Shown: positions 36,046 to 46,975, counted from the stretch's first letter. The stretch is DNA of 64,000 bases from Alcaligenaceae bacterium (GCA_013416445.1 JACCER010000016.1:1-64000), one strand, 5' to 3'. The notes: a model not told the origin generated them from the letters alone. Program-made: numbers and translations.

Positions 36046-36663
36046 TTAAGCCTGCAAGCCAACCATGCGCTCTACATATCTTGCGATCATGTCGATTTCC
36101 AGATTGACTTTCTCCCCCGCTTCCAGATGCTTGAGCGTGGTCACTTGAACCGTGTGCGGGATAAGATTGATGCGGATCTCGCAACCGCTGACGTGGTCGT
36201 CAACCTGGTTGACGGTAAGGCTGACACCGTTGACGGTGATGGAGCCTTTGTACGCCAGGTATTTGGCCAGATTGGATGGCACATTAATGCGCAAGTCCCA
36301 GGACTCGCCCGCAGGCTCAAAATGGCTTACTTCACCCAGGCCATCGACATGCCCTGAAACCAGATGGCCATCGAGCGAGTCACCCATACGCAAAGCGTGT
36401 TCGAGATTGACTTCGCCCAGACGGTCGAGGCCAGCCGTGCAATTGAGGCTTACTCGGGAAACATCGACGCTGAAGGTATCAGGGCCTAGGTCTACAACGG
36501 TCATGCAGGCGCCCTGAATGGCAATGGAGTCGCCCAGCTTGGTGGATGCACGCAGGAAGTCTTGCACTTTAATAAGCAGACGGATGCCTGAGTCTTCCTG
36601 ACCCTGATTGAATGGGGATACCCGTATGACTTTTCCGACAGCAGCGACGATACCTGTGAACAT
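36046..36663 (-). CDS. ribE: Riboflavin synthase alpha chain
   Basis: The 205-residue enzyme starts with the invariant MFTGIV and contains two lumazine-binding repeats (about residues 1-97 and 98-195), each with a NGVSLT/QGACMTV-like segment and a GHVDG motif (HLVSGHVDGLGEV). It makes riboflavin from two lumazine molecules. The frame is open upstream into ribD, but MFTGIV fixes the start. It lies 67 bp after ribD in the order glyA, nrdR, ribD, ribE. No FMN riboswitch is visible in this gap. Confidence 0.93.
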   Translation of the reverse strand: MFTGIVAAVGKVIRVSPFNQGQEDSGIRLLIKVQDFLRASTKLGDSIAIQGACMTVVDLGPDTFSVDVSRVSLNCTAGLDRLGEVNLEHALRMGDSLDGHLVSGHVDGLGEVSHFEPAGESWDLRINVPSNLAKYLAYKGSITVNGVSLTVNQVDDHVSGCEIRINLIPHTVQVTTLKHLEAGEKVNLEIDMIARYVERMVGLQA

Positions 36664-36730
36664 GATTGATCTCTTTTGGTTAAGGCGGTTGGTGATGCGT
36701 TTATTGATCATCTGACACCAACGTAAGATA

Positions 36731-37879
36731 TTACCCAATATCCCCAGGCTGCACAGCTTGCAACAAGGTATTCCAGCGCTCCAAGTGCCGCGCACGCAGG
36801 CGGATGTCTGGGGATACGCTTTGCGTATCAATAAATTCAAAACGCTGCGCCTGCGCCAGACTTGCAAGGGCGTCCATACGCACCATGCCCATGCCCTCTC
36901 CTAGCAAAACGGGGGCCATGTAAACCAGCAATTCGTCAACGCACTGCGCCTGCAACAAAGCCCCGCTAAGCCTGGAGCCTGCCTCGACATGGACTTCATT
37001 GATGTTGTGTTCGCCCAGCCAGCGCATGACGGCTGGCAAATCGACGCCCGCCCCGCTTGGCGGCATCAGTATTACCTGGGCATTGCGCTGCGCCAGGCGC
37101 GCCGCCTTGTCGCTGTCGGGCCGGCAAGTAAATATCCAGACCTTGCCGCCATCGAAAACCCGTGCGTTTTCGTCGATTTCCAGCCGTGTATCAATAATGG
37201 CCTTTATCGGCGGACGTTCGGTATCGACATGGCGCACGTTCAATTGCGGATCATCGGCCTTTACCGTGCCTGAACCTGTCAGCACCACACAGCTGCGGGC
37301 GCGCCAATGATGACCATCGGCACGCGCAGCCGGACCGGTAATCCATTGCGATTCGCCGTTGTTCAAGGCAATGCGGCCGTCCAGCGATGCTGCCAGCTTC
37401 AGCCATACCCAAGGCGTTTTCCTGACCATGCGCGCCACAAAACCAGGATTGATCGCCAAGGCCTCAGGTGTGCACACCATGGCGACCACATCAATGCCGG
37501 CAGCCCGCAACTTGGCCACGCCCTGTCCACCCACCAAAGGGTTAGGATCACACATGGCAATAACAACGCGGGCGGGCTTTGCGGCAATCAGGGCGTCGGC
37601 ACAGGGTGGCGTTCGCCCGTAGTGGCTGCAGGGCTCCAGAGTGACATACACCGTTGTTCCTGCCAAACCAATACCCTGCTCGGCCGCCTGGCGCAAGGCC
37701 ACGGCTTCGGCGTGCAGGCCGCCCACTGCCTGGGTTGCACCCTGCGCCAACAAGCGGCCATCGCGCACAATGAGGCAAGCGACACGCGGGTTGGGCGCGG
37801 TAAGATACATAACGCTTTCAGCCAGGGACAAGGCCTGGCGCATCCAGCGCTCGTCTTCAATGGCGGCAAGCGTGCTCAC
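36731..37879 (-). CDS. ribD: Bifunctional riboflavin deaminase/reductase
   Basis: The 382-residue enzyme has an N-terminal deaminase with zinc ligands His56 (HAEAVAL), Cys84 and Cys93 ([12 protein letters not shown]), and a C-terminal reductase from about residue 155 with [15 protein letters not shown] and [10 protein letters not shown]. It performs two consecutive steps of riboflavin synthesis. The start codon is GTG and overlaps the nrdR stop (GTGA). No Shine-Dalgarno site is present because the sequence there reads CCTCCT on the coding strand, so translation should depend on coupling to nrdR. Confidence 0.93.
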   Translation of the reverse strand: MSTLAAIEDERWMRQALSLAESVMYLTAPNPRVACLIVRDGRLLAQGATQAVGGLHAEAVALRQAAEQGIGLAGTTVYVTLEPCSHYGRTPPCADALIAAKPARVVIAMCDPNPLVGGQGVAKLRAAGIDVVAMVCTPEALAINPGFVARMVRKTPWVWLKLAASLDGRIALNNGESQWITGPAARADGHHWRARSCVVLTGSGTVKADDPQLNVRHVDTERPPIKAIIDTRLEIDENARVFDGGKVWIFTCRPDSDKAARLAQRNAQVILMPPSGAGVDLPAVMRWLGEHNINEVHVEAGSRLSGALLQAQCVDELLVYMAPVLLGEGMGMVRMDALASLAQAQRFEFIDTQSVSPDIRLRARHLERWNTLLQAVQPGDIG

Positions 37880-38337
37880 GGCTTAGGAGGAACCTGGATT
37901 TCGTCAATAGCCTTGACGAATTCACCGATGTTTTCAAAACTTTTATAGACCGAGGCAAAACGCACATAGGCAACCTGATCGAGTTTTCTGAGTTCGCCCA
38001 TGACCAGTTCGCCCAAATAACCGGTACCTACTTCACGCAGGCCGCTAACCAACAGGCTTTCCTGGATGCGGGCCACTGCGGCATCGACGTCTTCAGTGCT
38101 GACCGGGCGCTTGCGCAAAGCCAGGTTCAGGCTGCCCCGCAACTTGTTGATATCGAATTCGACCCTGGTGCCATTGCGCTTGACCACCGCCGGCATAAGC
38201 AATTCGACCCGCTCGTAGGTGGTGAAACGGCGCTCGCAGCTGGCACAGCGGCGACGGCGACGGATGGTGTCGCCCTCTTCCGACACCCGGGAGTCGATGA
38301 CCTGCGTATCGAAGCTACTGCAGAACGGGCATTTCAT
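37876..38337 (-). CDS. nrdR: Transcriptional repressor NrdR
   Basis: The 153-residue protein has an N-terminal zinc ribbon (Cys3, Cys6, Cys31, Cys34 in MKCPFC and [15 protein letters not shown]) and an ATP-cone domain (about residues 49-139, beginning [18 protein letters not shown]). It senses ATP/dATP and represses ribonucleotide reductase genes by binding paired NrdR boxes. Two such boxes lie in front of nrdA at 57637-57683. The gene is located between glyA and ribD, a common placement in Burkholderiales. Confidence 0.96.
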   Translation of the reverse strand: MKCPFCSSFDTQVIDSRVSEEGDTIRRRRRCASCERRFTTYERVELLMPAVVKRNGTRVEFDINKLRGSLNLALRKRPVSTEDVDAAVARIQESLLVSGLREVGTGYLGELVMGELRKLDQVAYVRFASVYKSFENIGEFVKAIDEIQVPPKP

Positions 38338-38376
38338 AAGCGGCAGGCCCCCACCCAGGCAGGGGCTGTTTCGGTT

Positions 38377-39621
38377 TTAACGGTAAACCGGCAAGCTTGC
38401 CGTGAGTTCGTTGACACGTTTACGAACATCGGCAATAGCGGCTTCGCTGCGTGGATTGTCGAGCACATCGGCGATAAGATGGCCGGTAAGTTCGGCCTCG
38501 GCCTCTTTGAAGCCGCGCGTGGTCATGGCAGGCGTGCCCAAGCGTATACCGCTGGTAACAAAGGGCTTTTCAGGATCGTTGGGAATAGAGTTTTTATTGA
38601 CGGTGATATGTGCCTGGCCAAGCACGGCTTCAGCTTCTTTGCCAGTAATGCCCTTGGGGCGGAGGTCGACCAGCATAAGATGGCTTTCGGTGCGGCCCGA
38701 TACAATGCGCAAGCCACGCTCTACCAGGGTGCGAGCGAGTACATCGGCATTTTTTGCGACCTGGGCGGCGTAAACCTTGAATTCAGGGGCCAGGGCTTCT
38801 TTGAAGGCCACAGCCTTGGCGGCAATGACATGCATGAGCGGGCCACCTTGTATGCCAGGAAAAATAGCCGAATTGATGGCTTTTTCGAACTGGGATTTCA
38901 TCATGATGACACCGCCGCGAGGACCACGCAACGACTTGTGCGTTGTTGAAGTGACGAAATCGGCGTGTGGCACGGGGTTGGGGTAGACACCACCGGCAAC
39001 CAGGCCGGCATAATGCGCGATATCTACCATGAACAAAGCGCCGTTGTCGTGGGCAATGCGCGCCATGCGTTCGAAATCGATGTGTAACGAATAGGCCGAA
39101 GCCCCACCCACGATAAGCTTGGGCTTGTGTTCTTTGGCAAGCTGTTCAAGCTGGTTGTAATCGAGTTCTTCGTTGGCGTCGAGGCCATACGACAGAAAAT
39201 TGTACAGTTTGCCCGACGCGTTTACGGGCGAACCATGAGTAAGATGGCCGCCTTCGGCCAGGCTCATGCCCAGTACGGTATCGCCGGGCTTGAGCACCGC
39301 CATATACACACCCTGGTTGGCCTGTGAACCCGAATTGGGCTGAACGTTGGCGGCTTCGGCGCCGAAGATTTCTTTCAGGCGATCGATGGCCAGTTGCTCA
39401 ACGATATCGACGTATTCGCAACCACCGTAATAGCGCTTGCCAGGATAACCTTCGGCATATTTGTTGGTTAACTGCGTACCTTGAGCCTGCATGACTGCAG
39501 GGCTGGCGTAGTTTTCAGAAGCGATCAGTTCAATATGCTGTTCCTGGCGAACATTTTCTTGCTGAACGGCTGCCCAGACTTCGGCATCGACTTGATCAAG
39601 GGTACGGGAACGGTCAAACAT
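38377..39621 (-). CDS. glyA: Serine hydroxymethyltransferase
   Basis: The 414-residue PLP enzyme has the cofactor Lys229 in [15 protein letters not shown], the [10 protein letters not shown] and [11 protein letters not shown] segments and HYAGLVAGG. It converts serine to glycine and supplies one-carbon units. AGGAT precedes the start. It probably leads the glyA-nrdR-ribD-ribE operon; the gaps are 39, -4 and 67 bp. A strong hairpin separates it from the PEBP gene upstream. Confidence 0.96.
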   Translation of the reverse strand: MFDRSRTLDQVDAEVWAAVQQENVRQEQHIELIASENYASPAVMQAQGTQLTNKYAEGYPGKRYYGGCEYVDIVEQLAIDRLKEIFGAEAANVQPNSGSQANQGVYMAVLKPGDTVLGMSLAEGGHLTHGSPVNASGKLYNFLSYGLDANEELDYNQLEQLAKEHKPKLIVGGASAYSLHIDFERMARIAHDNGALFMVDIAHYAGLVAGGVYPNPVPHADFVTSTTHKSLRGPRGGVIMMKSQFEKAINSAIFPGIQGGPLMHVIAAKAVAFKEALAPEFKVYAAQVAKNADVLARTLVERGLRIVSGRTESHLMLVDLRPKGITGKEAEAVLGQAHITVNKNSIPNDPEKPFVTSGIRLGTPAMTTRGFKEAEAELTGHLIADVLDNPRSEAAIADVRKRVNELTASLPVYR

Positions 39622-39687
39622 GAGTTATCCTGGAGTATGGTTTTGGCTGGGGATTAACACGCTATTCTAGCGCGAATATGCTTTTTT

Positions 39688-39718
39688 TTACCGGCAGGAA
39701 AAGCAGCCCTGCCGGTAA
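39688..39718. terminator. Strong hairpin between the PEBP gene and glyA
   Basis: TTACCGGCAGG and CCTGCCGGTAA pair perfectly over 11 bp with a 9-base loop, 17 bp after the PEBP stop. The T-run lies on the wrong side for leftward transcription, so it may act as a weak terminator or an RNA-stabilising 3' structure. Confidence 0.5.
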
Positions 39719-39735
39719 TTTGCAGAGATTGGCGC

Positions 39736-40371
39736 CTATGCCTGTTCGATCAGGCGCGGATTCAGGCTATACATGCCGGTAATCGACGCCTGGGCCAACA
39801 CATGGCCCTTGATGGCATTGATGACATCGCCACCGGTAAATTTGCCCTCGAAGGGCAATTCAGCGATATCCAGGGCATATACCGTAAAAATATAACGGTG
39901 GGAAATGGCATCGTTCCAGGGTGGGCACGGGCCGTCGTAGCCGAAGTAGTCGCCATTCATGTCGCGATCGGCGGCAAACCAGCTGGTGTAGTCATTGATA
40001 CCTTGGCGCGTGCCATCGAGAGCCAGCGGGCCGGCCTTGCCGCGCGGCGTAATGCCGCTGGAGTACGCACCTTCGGCAATATGGGTGGTGCCGACAGGAA
40101 TATCAATGAGCGCCCAATGGTAGAAATCAACACGGGGAAGATCAGCGGGAATCTCACGCCCCTCTTGGTTGACATCGTCAGGCTGGCTAGGCACGTCGGG
40201 ATCATGGCAGATGACCACATACGACTGCGTGGCCTCGGGGGCATCCGACCATGCCAGGTGTGGATTGGCATTGCCGGCAAGCACCACATGACTCTGGCTA
40301 TCGGGCTTGGCGAACGCATTGCGCTCGGAGATGACACCTTGGTCAGTAAACGACTCGCTAGTAAGTTTCAT
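39736..40371 (-). CDS. YbhB/YbcL family Raf kinase inhibitor-like (PEBP) protein
   Basis: The 211-residue protein has the PEBP ligand-pocket segments NANPHLAWSDAPEATQSYVVICHDPDVP and FYHWALIDIP, the GYDGPCPPWND loop and HRYIFTVYALD. Bacterial members are of unknown function and bind small anions in structures. AGGAG supports the start. It lies 26 bp after tyrS on the same strand. Confidence 0.87.
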   Translation of the reverse strand: MKLTSESFTDQGVISERNAFAKPDSQSHVVLAGNANPHLAWSDAPEATQSYVVICHDPDVPSQPDDVNQEGREIPADLPRVDFYHWALIDIPVGTTHIAEGAYSSGITPRGKAGPLALDGTRQGINDYTSWFAADRDMNGDYFGYDGPCPPWNDAISHRYIFTVYALDIAELPFEGKFTGGDVINAIKGHVLAQASITGMYSLNPRLIEQA

Positions 40372-40397
40372 GACAAACTCCTGATAGGAAAGGCCTG

Positions 40398-41627
40398 TCA
40401 GCCTGTTAATGTGACTCGGGCAAACTTGCGCTTGCCCACCTGTACTACATAAGTGCCTGCTGATAACTGTATGGACTTGTCTTCGATTCGGTTGCTGTCG
40501 ACCCGCACACCGCCCTGCTCGACATTGCGCTGAGCCTCGGCACCCGAGGCCACGAGACCTGCTTCGCGCAAGACCTTGAGTATGCCCAACGGTGCCGCGC
40601 CCAGCTGAATTTCGGGCATGTCTTCAGGCATGGCGCCATCGCGAAAGCGCGCTTCGAACGTGGCCAGTGCCTGTTGGGCAGCCTGCCTGGAGTGAAAGCG
40701 CTCGACAATTTCCTGGCACAGTAACACCTTAGTATCGCGCGGATTCATGCCTTCTTTTACCTGCTTTTGTAACAGAGCGATATCACCCATAGAGCGGAAA
40801 GACAAAAGCTCGAAGTACTTCCACATGAGCGTATCGGAAATTGACATCAGCTTGCCGAACATGGAATCGGGCGCCTCGGTGATGCCAATGTAGTTGCCCT
40901 TGGACTTGGACATTTTCTCGACGCCGTCGGTACCTTCCAGCAAAGGCATGGTCAGGATGCATTGAGGTTCCTGGCCATATTCCTTTTGCAGTTCACGCCC
41001 AACCAGCAAGTTGAATTTCTGGTCGGTTCCGCCAAGTTCCAGGTCGGCCTTGAGCGCCACCGAATCGTAGCCCTGCAGCAGGGGATACAGAAACTCGTGC
41101 ACGGAAATGGGAATGCCACCCTTGAAACGTTTGGTGAAATCTTCACGTTCCATCATGCGCGCAACGGTATAGCGCGAGGCCAGCTGGATCATGCCGCGTG
41201 CGCCCAGAGGATCGCACCACTCGGAGTTATATCGAATTTCAGTTTTGGCCGGGTCCAGGACCATGCTGGCCTGAGCATAATAGGTTTTGGCGTTTTCCTG
41301 AATTTGCTCGACGGTAAGCGGAGGCCGGGTGGTATTGCGCCCACTGGGATCGCCTATGGTGGAGGTAAAATCACCGATCAGGAAAATGACGGTATGACCA
41401 AGATCTTGCAACTGGCGCATTTTATTCAATACTACCGTATGCCCCAGGTGGATATCGGGCGCGGTCGGATCCAGCCCCAGCTTGATTCGCAATGGCGTAC
41501 CTGTGGCATGACTGCGCGCAAGCTTCTTGGCAAACTCTGACTCGACCAGCAGTTCGCTGCAACCGCGCTTTGTAACGAGCAGATCGGCTTCGACTTGTGG
41601 AGTGATTGGGGCTTCGGTGGGCGGCAT
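40398..41627 (-). CDS. tyrS: Tyrosyl-tRNA synthetase
   Basis: The 409-residue enzyme has the class I signatures HLGH (60-63) and KMSKS (238-242), the tyrosine-binding [17 protein letters not shown] segment and a C-terminal S4 RNA-binding domain (about residues 345-405). The [10 protein letters not shown] form with a KMSKS (rather than KFGKT) motif marks the TyrZ-like branch. It diverges from an M23 endopeptidase gene, an arrangement conserved in Burkholderiales as far as I recall. Confidence 0.95.
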   Translation of the reverse strand: MPPTEAPITPQVEADLLVTKRGCSELLVESEFAKKLARSHATGTPLRIKLGLDPTAPDIHLGHTVVLNKMRQLQDLGHTVIFLIGDFTSTIGDPSGRNTTRPPLTVEQIQENAKTYYAQASMVLDPAKTEIRYNSEWCDPLGARGMIQLASRYTVARMMEREDFTKRFKGGIPISVHEFLYPLLQGYDSVALKADLELGGTDQKFNLLVGRELQKEYGQEPQCILTMPLLEGTDGVEKMSKSKGNYIGITEAPDSMFGKLMSISDTLMWKYFELLSFRSMGDIALLQKQVKEGMNPRDTKVLLCQEIVERFHSRQAAQQALATFEARFRDGAMPEDMPEIQLGAAPLGILKVLREAGLVASGAEAQRNVEQGGVRVDSNRIEDKSIQLSAGTYVVQVGKRKFARVTLTG

Positions 41628-41878
41628 AACAAACGCTTTATAAGAAAATATACAGAAAAAGCTCGAAAAATCTGGCTCAATACGTTAGCATAACGAGCGA
41701 GCGCGATCCTGGGATTATAATTGGGACTATACAGACACGGTGCACGGCATCATCTTATCAGAGCGCTTCCCCCTAAAATAACAATAGGGTACGCGTTTTT
41801 GGTCGCCGCATTCTTTGCAGCTCTTATCCGGCCGGATACATTCTTCAAATCAAGCAGCGCATTCTAGGTTTCAGTTTT

Positions 41879-43252
41879 ATGTTCAAAAAAGGGACAACAG
41901 CCACTCCCTCGTTTCGCGACATCCTTCGTGCACATCGTAAACCCCACCACTTTATACGCAACGGCATAGTGCTGGTCGCCCTGGGCCTGTTCGCCGGCGC
42001 AGCCGCATTGGCCGTAGTCAAGCCTCCGGAAGCACCGGTTGTTTACCAGGCCCGGCAAATACTTGCCTTGCCCGATCAATTCCCTCAAGCCCTGCCCGAC
42101 TCCAGCGCGCCGTTCATCAGCGAAACCCAGATTCGTCGTGGCGATACCCTGGCGGCCTTGCTGCAACGCTTGCGCGTGCAGGAAAATGGCCTGCAACAAT
42201 TCCTGGTCCAGAACAAAGACGCCCGTTCCATCTACAAGCTGTATCCGGGGCGCACCATACAGGCGGCCCTCGACGGCGATGGCAACCTGATCTGGCTACG
42301 CTACAACCATACTCCTGGCACCAGCGAAAATGGCAAATATGTATCAAAATGGCTGGAAGTGACAGCCAACGACGACGCCAACTTTACCGCCTCTGAACAC
42401 AGCCAGGTCGCCGATACCCAAATCCGTATCGCTGAAAGCGAAATCAAAAGCTCTTTGTTTGGCGCAACCGACGACGCCGACATACCCGACGCCATCACCA
42501 TGCAAATGACGGATATCCTGGGCAGCAAAATCGACTTCATGCAAGACCTCCGCCAAGGCGACCGTTTCCGTATTATTTACGAATCGCACTCCCATGAAGG
42601 CCGTGAGGTCGGGGTGGGAAAAATACTGGCGCTTGAATTCATCAACAAAAACAAAGCCTATGAGGCTGTCTGGTTTGCCCCCGGCAGCTCTTCGGGCAGC
42701 TACTACGACTTTAATGGCAGCAGCCTGCAGGGCGCATTTTTACGCACTGCCCTTAAATTCACCCGTATCAGTTCCACCTTCGGTATGCGCAAGCACCCGG
42801 TGCATGGCGGCTGGCGCGGGCATAAGGGCGTAGATTACGCTGCGCCCACCAGCACTCCCATACACGCAACCGCTGACGGGGTGGTTGAATTCGCCGGCCA
42901 GCAAAACGGCTATGGCAATACCGTCATCCTAAAGCACCACAGCAACTTCAGCACCTTGTACGCGCACCAGACCCGGTTTGCCAAAGGGCTTAAAAAGGGC
43001 GATTCAGTCAGCCAGGGGCAGCTTATTGGCTATGTAGGGTCTACGGGCTGGGCAACCGGGCCACACCTTCATTATGAATTCCGTGTCAACAACAAGCAGA
43101 TAGACCCGCTTTCCGTCGACCTGCCTGTTGCCCGCAGCCTTGATGGCCAGCAGCGCAAGGCATTTGACCAAACCATTGCACAATACCGCGAGCACATCCA
43201 GTTGCTGGCCACCCTGCAAAGCGGCACCGACACGCAAGTCGCCAGCCGCTAG
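41879..43252 (+). CDS. M23 family murein endopeptidase (MepM-like)
   Basis: The 457-residue protein has one N-terminal membrane helix (residues 27-47), a LysM/OapA-like region at about 75-135 (SETQIRRGDTLAALLQRL), a middle domain and a C-terminal LytM peptidase. The zinc ligands are visible: His315 and Asp319 (GHKGVDYAAP) and His398 in PHLHYE, with His396 catalytic. It cleaves crosslinks in peptidoglycan from the periplasmic side. anmK follows after 28 bp, so wall cleavage and recycling genes are together. Confidence 0.88.
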   Translation: MFKKGTTATPSFRDILRAHRKPHHFIRNGIVLVALGLFAGAAALAVVKPPEAPVVYQARQILALPDQFPQALPDSSAPFISETQIRRGDTLAALLQRLRVQENGLQQFLVQNKDARSIYKLYPGRTIQAALDGDGNLIWLRYNHTPGTSENGKYVSKWLEVTANDDANFTASEHSQVADTQIRIAESEIKSSLFGATDDADIPDAITMQMTDILGSKIDFMQDLRQGDRFRIIYESHSHEGREVGVGKILALEFINKNKAYEAVWFAPGSSSGSYYDFNGSSLQGAFLRTALKFTRISSTFGMRKHPVHGGWRGHKGVDYAAPTSTPIHATADGVVEFAGQQNGYGNTVILKHHSNFSTLYAHQTRFAKGLKKGDSVSQGQLIGYVGSTGWATGPHLHYEFRVNNKQIDPLSVDLPVARSLDGQQRKAFDQTIAQYREHIQLLATLQSGTDTQVASR

Positions 43253-43280
43253 CGCTTTGTCACCCAAATCGCCTGCCATC

Positions 43281-44387
43281 ATGCCATCAGCCTTATTTAT
43301 CGGCCTGATGTCAGGCACCAGCACAGACGGAGTAGACGCCGTGCTGGCTGATTTCTCGCAACCCAGCGCACCCGCTATTCTGGCTTCGGCATCGCTGGCC
43401 ATGCCCACCACCCTGCGCGAAGAATTCCTTGCGCTTAATATTGCCGGCCCCAACGAACTGGCCAAGGCAGCCTTGGCTGGCAATGCCCTGGCCGAAATAT
43501 ACGCCAGCGCCGTGCATAGCGTACTGGAACAAACAAATATACCTGCTGACCAAATATGCGCGATAGGCGCGCATGGGCAAACCGTAAGACACGACCCCGC
43601 CGCCGGCTACACCATACAAATCAATGCACCTGCACTGCTTGCCGAGCGCACAGGCATAGCCGTCATTGCCGACTTTCGTTCACGTGATGTTGCGGCGGGC
43701 GGCCAGGGCGCTCCTTTGGTGCCCGCTTTTCACCATGCTTTATTTGCCAATGGGCGTCCCCGCGCCATTTTGAACCTGGGCGGCATCGCCAATGTCACCT
43801 TGCTGGGTTCCGCTGGGGATATCCGCGGTTTCGATACTGGCCCAGCCAATGTCTTTCTGGATATGTGGGTGCAAGCCAAAACCGGCCGCCCATACGACGC
43901 TGACGGCGCCTGGGCCGCAAGCGGGCACGCCAATACTGCGCTGCTTGAATTTCTGATACATAGCGAGCCCTGGTTCAAGCAGGCGCCACCCAAATCCACA
44001 GGTCGGGACTTATTTAACTGGGACTGGCTGCAATACCGCTTGCAGGCATTTCCAGGTCCGGCCTTGGCCGACAACGATATCCAGGCGACCTTACAGCAGC
44101 TGACTGCGGTAACGGTAGCGCAGGCGATCACGCAGTACGCCCCAGAAACCGGGGAAACCCTGGTTTGTGGCGGGGGTGCGCTTAATGGCGGCTTGATGCA
44201 GGATTTGAAAAACGCCCTGCCCTGCACAGTTCAGGCGACATCAGAGCATGGAATGCCGGTGCAGTTGGTCGAGGCCCTGGCCTTTGCCTGGCTGGCCTGG
44301 GCTCATGTCAGCGGCCATAGGGCAGGCTTGCCAGCGGTTACGGGGGCTAGACGGGCGAATATATTGGGGTGCCTGTATCCGGCTTGA
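43281..44387 (+). CDS. anmK: Anhydro-N-acetylmuramic acid kinase
   Basis: The 368-residue kinase has the ASKHA phosphate motif IGLMSGTSTDGVDAVL, GAHGQTVRH, the DFRSRDVAAGGQGAPL active-site segment with its catalytic Asp, and LNLGGIANVT and FDTGPANVFLD. It phosphorylates and opens anhydroMurNAc, the product of lytic transglycosylases such as MltD. An upstream in-frame extension lies inside the M23 gene, so I start at 43281. It is convergent with erpA, with a REP copy between. Confidence 0.93.
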   Translation: MPSALFIGLMSGTSTDGVDAVLADFSQPSAPAILASASLAMPTTLREEFLALNIAGPNELAKAALAGNALAEIYASAVHSVLEQTNIPADQICAIGAHGQTVRHDPAAGYTIQINAPALLAERTGIAVIADFRSRDVAAGGQGAPLVPAFHHALFANGRPRAILNLGGIANVTLLGSAGDIRGFDTGPANVFLDMWVQAKTGRPYDADGAWAASGHANTALLEFLIHSEPWFKQAPPKSTGRDLFNWDWLQYRLQAFPGPALADNDIQATLQQLTAVTVAQAITQYAPETGETLVCGGGALNGGLMQDLKNALPCTVQATSEHGMPVQLVEALAFAWLAWAHVSGHRAGLPAVTGARRANILGCLYPA

Positions 44388-44403
44388 TGGATAAGGCGAT
44401 GTT

Positions 44404-44441
44404 GATCGGACTACACGCCTGGCGGCGCTGATCCGACCTAC
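44404..44441 (+). repeat. REP-like palindromic element
   Basis: GATCGGACTACACGCC, TGGCGGC and GCTGATCCGACCTAC form a full copy with two paired changes, between convergent anmK and erpA. Confidence 0.85.
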
Positions 44442-44492
44442 GAAAACCTTAAGTAAGTGCCATTCAGCCTGATCCCACCTACATGCAATACA

Positions 44493-44861
44493 TTAAGGAG
44501 CGAACGAGGAACCGCAACCGCAGGTGGAATTGGCGTTAGGGTTGCGAATAACGAATTGAGCCCCTTCGAGATCGTCTTTGTAATCGATTTCGGCGCCAAC
44601 CAGATACTGGAAGCTCATGGGGTCAACCAGCAACTGCACACCTTCCTTGTCGATGGTAGTGTCGTCGTCATTCATGGTTTCGTCGAAAGTAAACCCGTAT
44701 TGGAAGCCAGAACAACCGCCTCCTTGCACGAATACGCGCAATTTGAGTTCTGGGTTGCCTTCTTCGATGAGCAGATCTTTGACTTTGGCTGCTGCTGCAT
44801 GGGTGAAAACGATAGGCGTTGGTGGTACTTGCAGGTCAACGGATTCAGTAAGGGTATTCAT
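44493..44861 (-). CDS. erpA: Iron-sulfur cluster insertion protein ErpA
   Basis: The 122-residue A-type carrier has the three cluster ligands Cys50 ([11 protein letters not shown]), Cys114 and Cys116 (CGCGSSF). It delivers Fe-S clusters to apoproteins. I start it at 44861, where CGGAGT precedes the ATG; a 14-codon extension upstream is unlikely. It lies downstream of argC and a membrane protein gene. In other Burkholderiales I recall a bactofilin gene between these, and it is not here. Confidence 0.94.
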   Translation of the reverse strand: MNTLTESVDLQVPPTPIVFTHAAAAKVKDLLIEEGNPELKLRVFVQGGGCSGFQYGFTFDETMNDDDTTIDKEGVQLLVDPMSFQYLVGAEIDYKDDLEGAQFVIRNPNANSTCGCGSSFAP

Positions 44862-44926
44862 TTGGGTACTCCGTGGCAACCGTAAGGGCTGCACAATTAA
44901 CAACTATAACATTCGTTTTGGGCCTG

Positions 44927-45694
44927 CTAATCGGCCGCCGGCAAATTTACCGTGCGAGACAAACGCACTGTGTCGCCTTCCAGCACATTAAGCGTAATGG
45001 TTTGCGGTGTAAAGCCTTCTGGCAAGCTTAACAGCCCGCCGCTGCGCTGAAATTGCTCGAAATTGAGTTCCAGGCCATTGACTGTGGCAGTGCTGCTTGA
45101 GACAGCAGCACCATTGGCGGGCAGCGTTGCGGCCTGCAATTCTATTTTAACCGTTTTACCCTGCCTGCTTCCCTTGGCCACAAATTGCATGAGGCCTTTG
45201 AATGGCTTGCCCTCTGCGCCATTGCGCATGAGCAAGACCTTATACTGTAATGTGGGGCCTAATTGCTCGATATCAAGGGCACGCACACTAATGGAGCCAG
45301 CAGGCCCAGGTGGCAATAGTTGATTAAAGAAAGCAAGCTGGTCGTGGGCCCGGCCAAGTTCAGCCTGGGCGGCCTGCAAAGAGGCTTCCAGGCCTTTACG
45401 CGTACTGACCTCAACTGCCAACTGCCCTTGCAAGGCGGCAAGCTGAGTATGCGCTTGCTCGAGCCCTGCACGACTTTCTTGCAACAAGGCTTGCAAATCG
45501 TGGCTGGCAGCAGCGTATTGCTGGCTTGCCTGGCCTTTAATCCAATACTTGCCGCTTAGGCCGCCTAGCACCATACCAAGCAACAGCACTGGCAAAATCA
45601 GCCAACGACCTTTGCCACGCTTGACAGCGCCCGCCTGGATTGGTGGCGCCTGCCTGGATACTGACACATTTGCTATTGATGCTTGCTTGCTCAT
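44927..45694 (-). CDS. Membrane-anchored coiled-coil protein (DUF6776-like)
   Basis: The 255-residue protein has a short cytoplasmic Lys/Arg segment, one transmembrane helix (about 31-50), a coiled coil of about 70 residues rich in Gln, Ala and Leu, and a C-terminal beta-rich domain (about 130-250) in the periplasm. Its place between argC and erpA matches the uncharacterised DUF6776 family. Function unknown; the layout would suit a scaffold or cell-envelope assembly role. Confidence 0.7.
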   Translation of the reverse strand: MSKQASIANVSVSRQAPPIQAGAVKRGKGRWLILPVLLLGMVLGGLSGKYWIKGQASQQYAAASHDLQALLQESRAGLEQAHTQLAALQGQLAVEVSTRKGLEASLQAAQAELGRAHDQLAFFNQLLPPGPAGSISVRALDIEQLGPTLQYKVLLMRNGAEGKPFKGLMQFVAKGSRQGKTVKIELQAATLPANGAAVSSSTATVNGLELNFEQFQRSGGLLSLPEGFTPQTITLNVLEGDTVRLSRTVNLPAAD

Positions 45695-45748
45695 GCTAGA
45701 ACAGACCCAATAAAAACCGATCAGTTCCAGGCAACTGTTAGATAGTTG

Positions 45749-46813
45749 TTACGGTAAAATAGCGACCTGCTCGAGGCCGGTAGATTCGGGCAAGCCAAAC
45801 ATAAGATTCATGTTTTGTATTGCCTGGCCTGACGCGCCCTTAACAAGGTTGTCTTGTGCCACCAGAATAATCAGTTGGTCACCGCCATTGGGGCGATGAA
45901 TTGCAATACGCAAGTGATTCGACGCACGCACCGAACGCGTATCGGGCAAACTGCCCGCCGGCATGACATCGACAAAAGCCTCGCCAGCGTAACGCTTTTC
46001 AAACAATGCCTGGAAATCGGTATCAAGCGCCTGCGGCAAAATGCGCGCATAAATGGTGGAAAACATGCCGCGTATCATGGGCACCAGGTGCGGCACAAAC
46101 GTAAGGCCTACTGGCCCGCCCGCCAATACCTGCAACTGTTCGGTAATTTCAGGATGATGCCTGTGCCCGGCAGCACCGTATGCCTTGAAGTTGTCACTGG
46201 CTTCAGAAAACAGCGAGCCGACTTCGGCCTTGCGCCCTGCCCCCGATACGCCCGATTTACAGTCGGCAATAATGCGTGTGGTGTCGATATACTGAACCCC
46301 GCCCTCGAGTAGCGGAGCCAGGCCCAGCAGTACGGTAGTAGGATAACAACCCGGATTGCCAACCACTTGCGCACCAGCAATTTGCTTGCGGTTGAGTTCG
46401 ACCAGACCATACGCTGACTGTTTCAGGACGCCGGGGCAGGAATGCGGCATTTTGTACCAGCGCTCGAACACGCGGGTGTCTTGCAGGCGGAAATCGGCCG
46501 CCAGATCGATAATGCGCACATTGTGCTTGAGCAGGTTTTCGGCCTGCGCCATGGCAACACCATGAGGCGTGGCAAAAAAAACGACATCACATTCTTCGAG
46601 GGCTGCTTTTTCTGGTGTTTGAAAGCACAAATCGACCCGCCCGCGCAGATTGGGGTACATATCTGCCACTGGCATGCCATCTTCTTTGCGCGAAGTAATA
46701 GCCTTTAGCTGAGCATTGGGATGCTGCGACAATAAACGCAATAATTCCACGCCTGTGTAGCCCGTGCCACCCACAATACCGATCTTGATCTGTGCCGCCC
46801 CTGCCGAAGTCAT
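45749..46813 (-). CDS. argC: N-acetyl-gamma-glutamyl-phosphate reductase
   Basis: The 354-residue enzyme has the NADP motif [17 protein letters not shown], the active-site Cys156 in GNPGCYPTT and the HRHHPEI loop with a catalytic His. It is the third step of arginine synthesis. The frame is open to 46909, but the [16 protein letters not shown] start fits the family. It follows rplM-rpsI behind a strong terminator, so it has its own promoter. Confidence 0.94.
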   Translation of the reverse strand: MTSAGAAQIKIGIVGGTGYTGVELLRLLSQHPNAQLKAITSRKEDGMPVADMYPNLRGRVDLCFQTPEKAALEECDVVFFATPHGVAMAQAENLLKHNVRIIDLAADFRLQDTRVFERWYKMPHSCPGVLKQSAYGLVELNRKQIAGAQVVGNPGCYPTTVLLGLAPLLEGGVQYIDTTRIIADCKSGVSGAGRKAEVGSLFSEASDNFKAYGAAGHRHHPEITEQLQVLAGGPVGLTFVPHLVPMIRGMFSTIYARILPQALDTDFQALFEKRYAGEAFVDVMPAGSLPDTRSVRASNHLRIAIHRPNGGDQLIILVAQDNLVKGASGQAIQNMNLMFGLPESTGLEQVAILP

Positions 46814-46905
46814 AATATTTCCTGAAAACAATTCATTAATAACAAGATTATGCAACAAGCTTGCCTTGAGTTGGGGAATTCCCTGGACGAAGCAGTCCTG
46901 TAAAA

Positions 46906-46937
46906 ACAAAAACCCCGGCGCAAGCCGGGGTTTTTGT
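46906..46937 (-). terminator. Rho-independent terminator behind rpsI
   Basis: AAAAACCCCGGC and GCCGGGGTTTTT form a GC-rich stem with a 4-base loop. A-rich sequence at its left gives U-runs for leftward transcription, 40 bp after rpsI; the hairpin is flanked by both A and T runs and could work both ways. Confidence 0.9.
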
Positions 46938-46975
46938 TGACCGCAAGGCCCAAAAAAGGCCCGAGTACAGCGAGA

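Noticed and set aside
36664-36730. FMN riboswitch upstream of ribE
   Set aside because: The 67-bp gap is too short and shows no RFN-type conserved arms; the operon starts further upstream at glyA.
39688-39718. Canonical terminator for the PEBP gene
   Set aside because: The stem is perfect, but the U-run is missing on the required side, so I list it only as a hairpin with moderate confidence.
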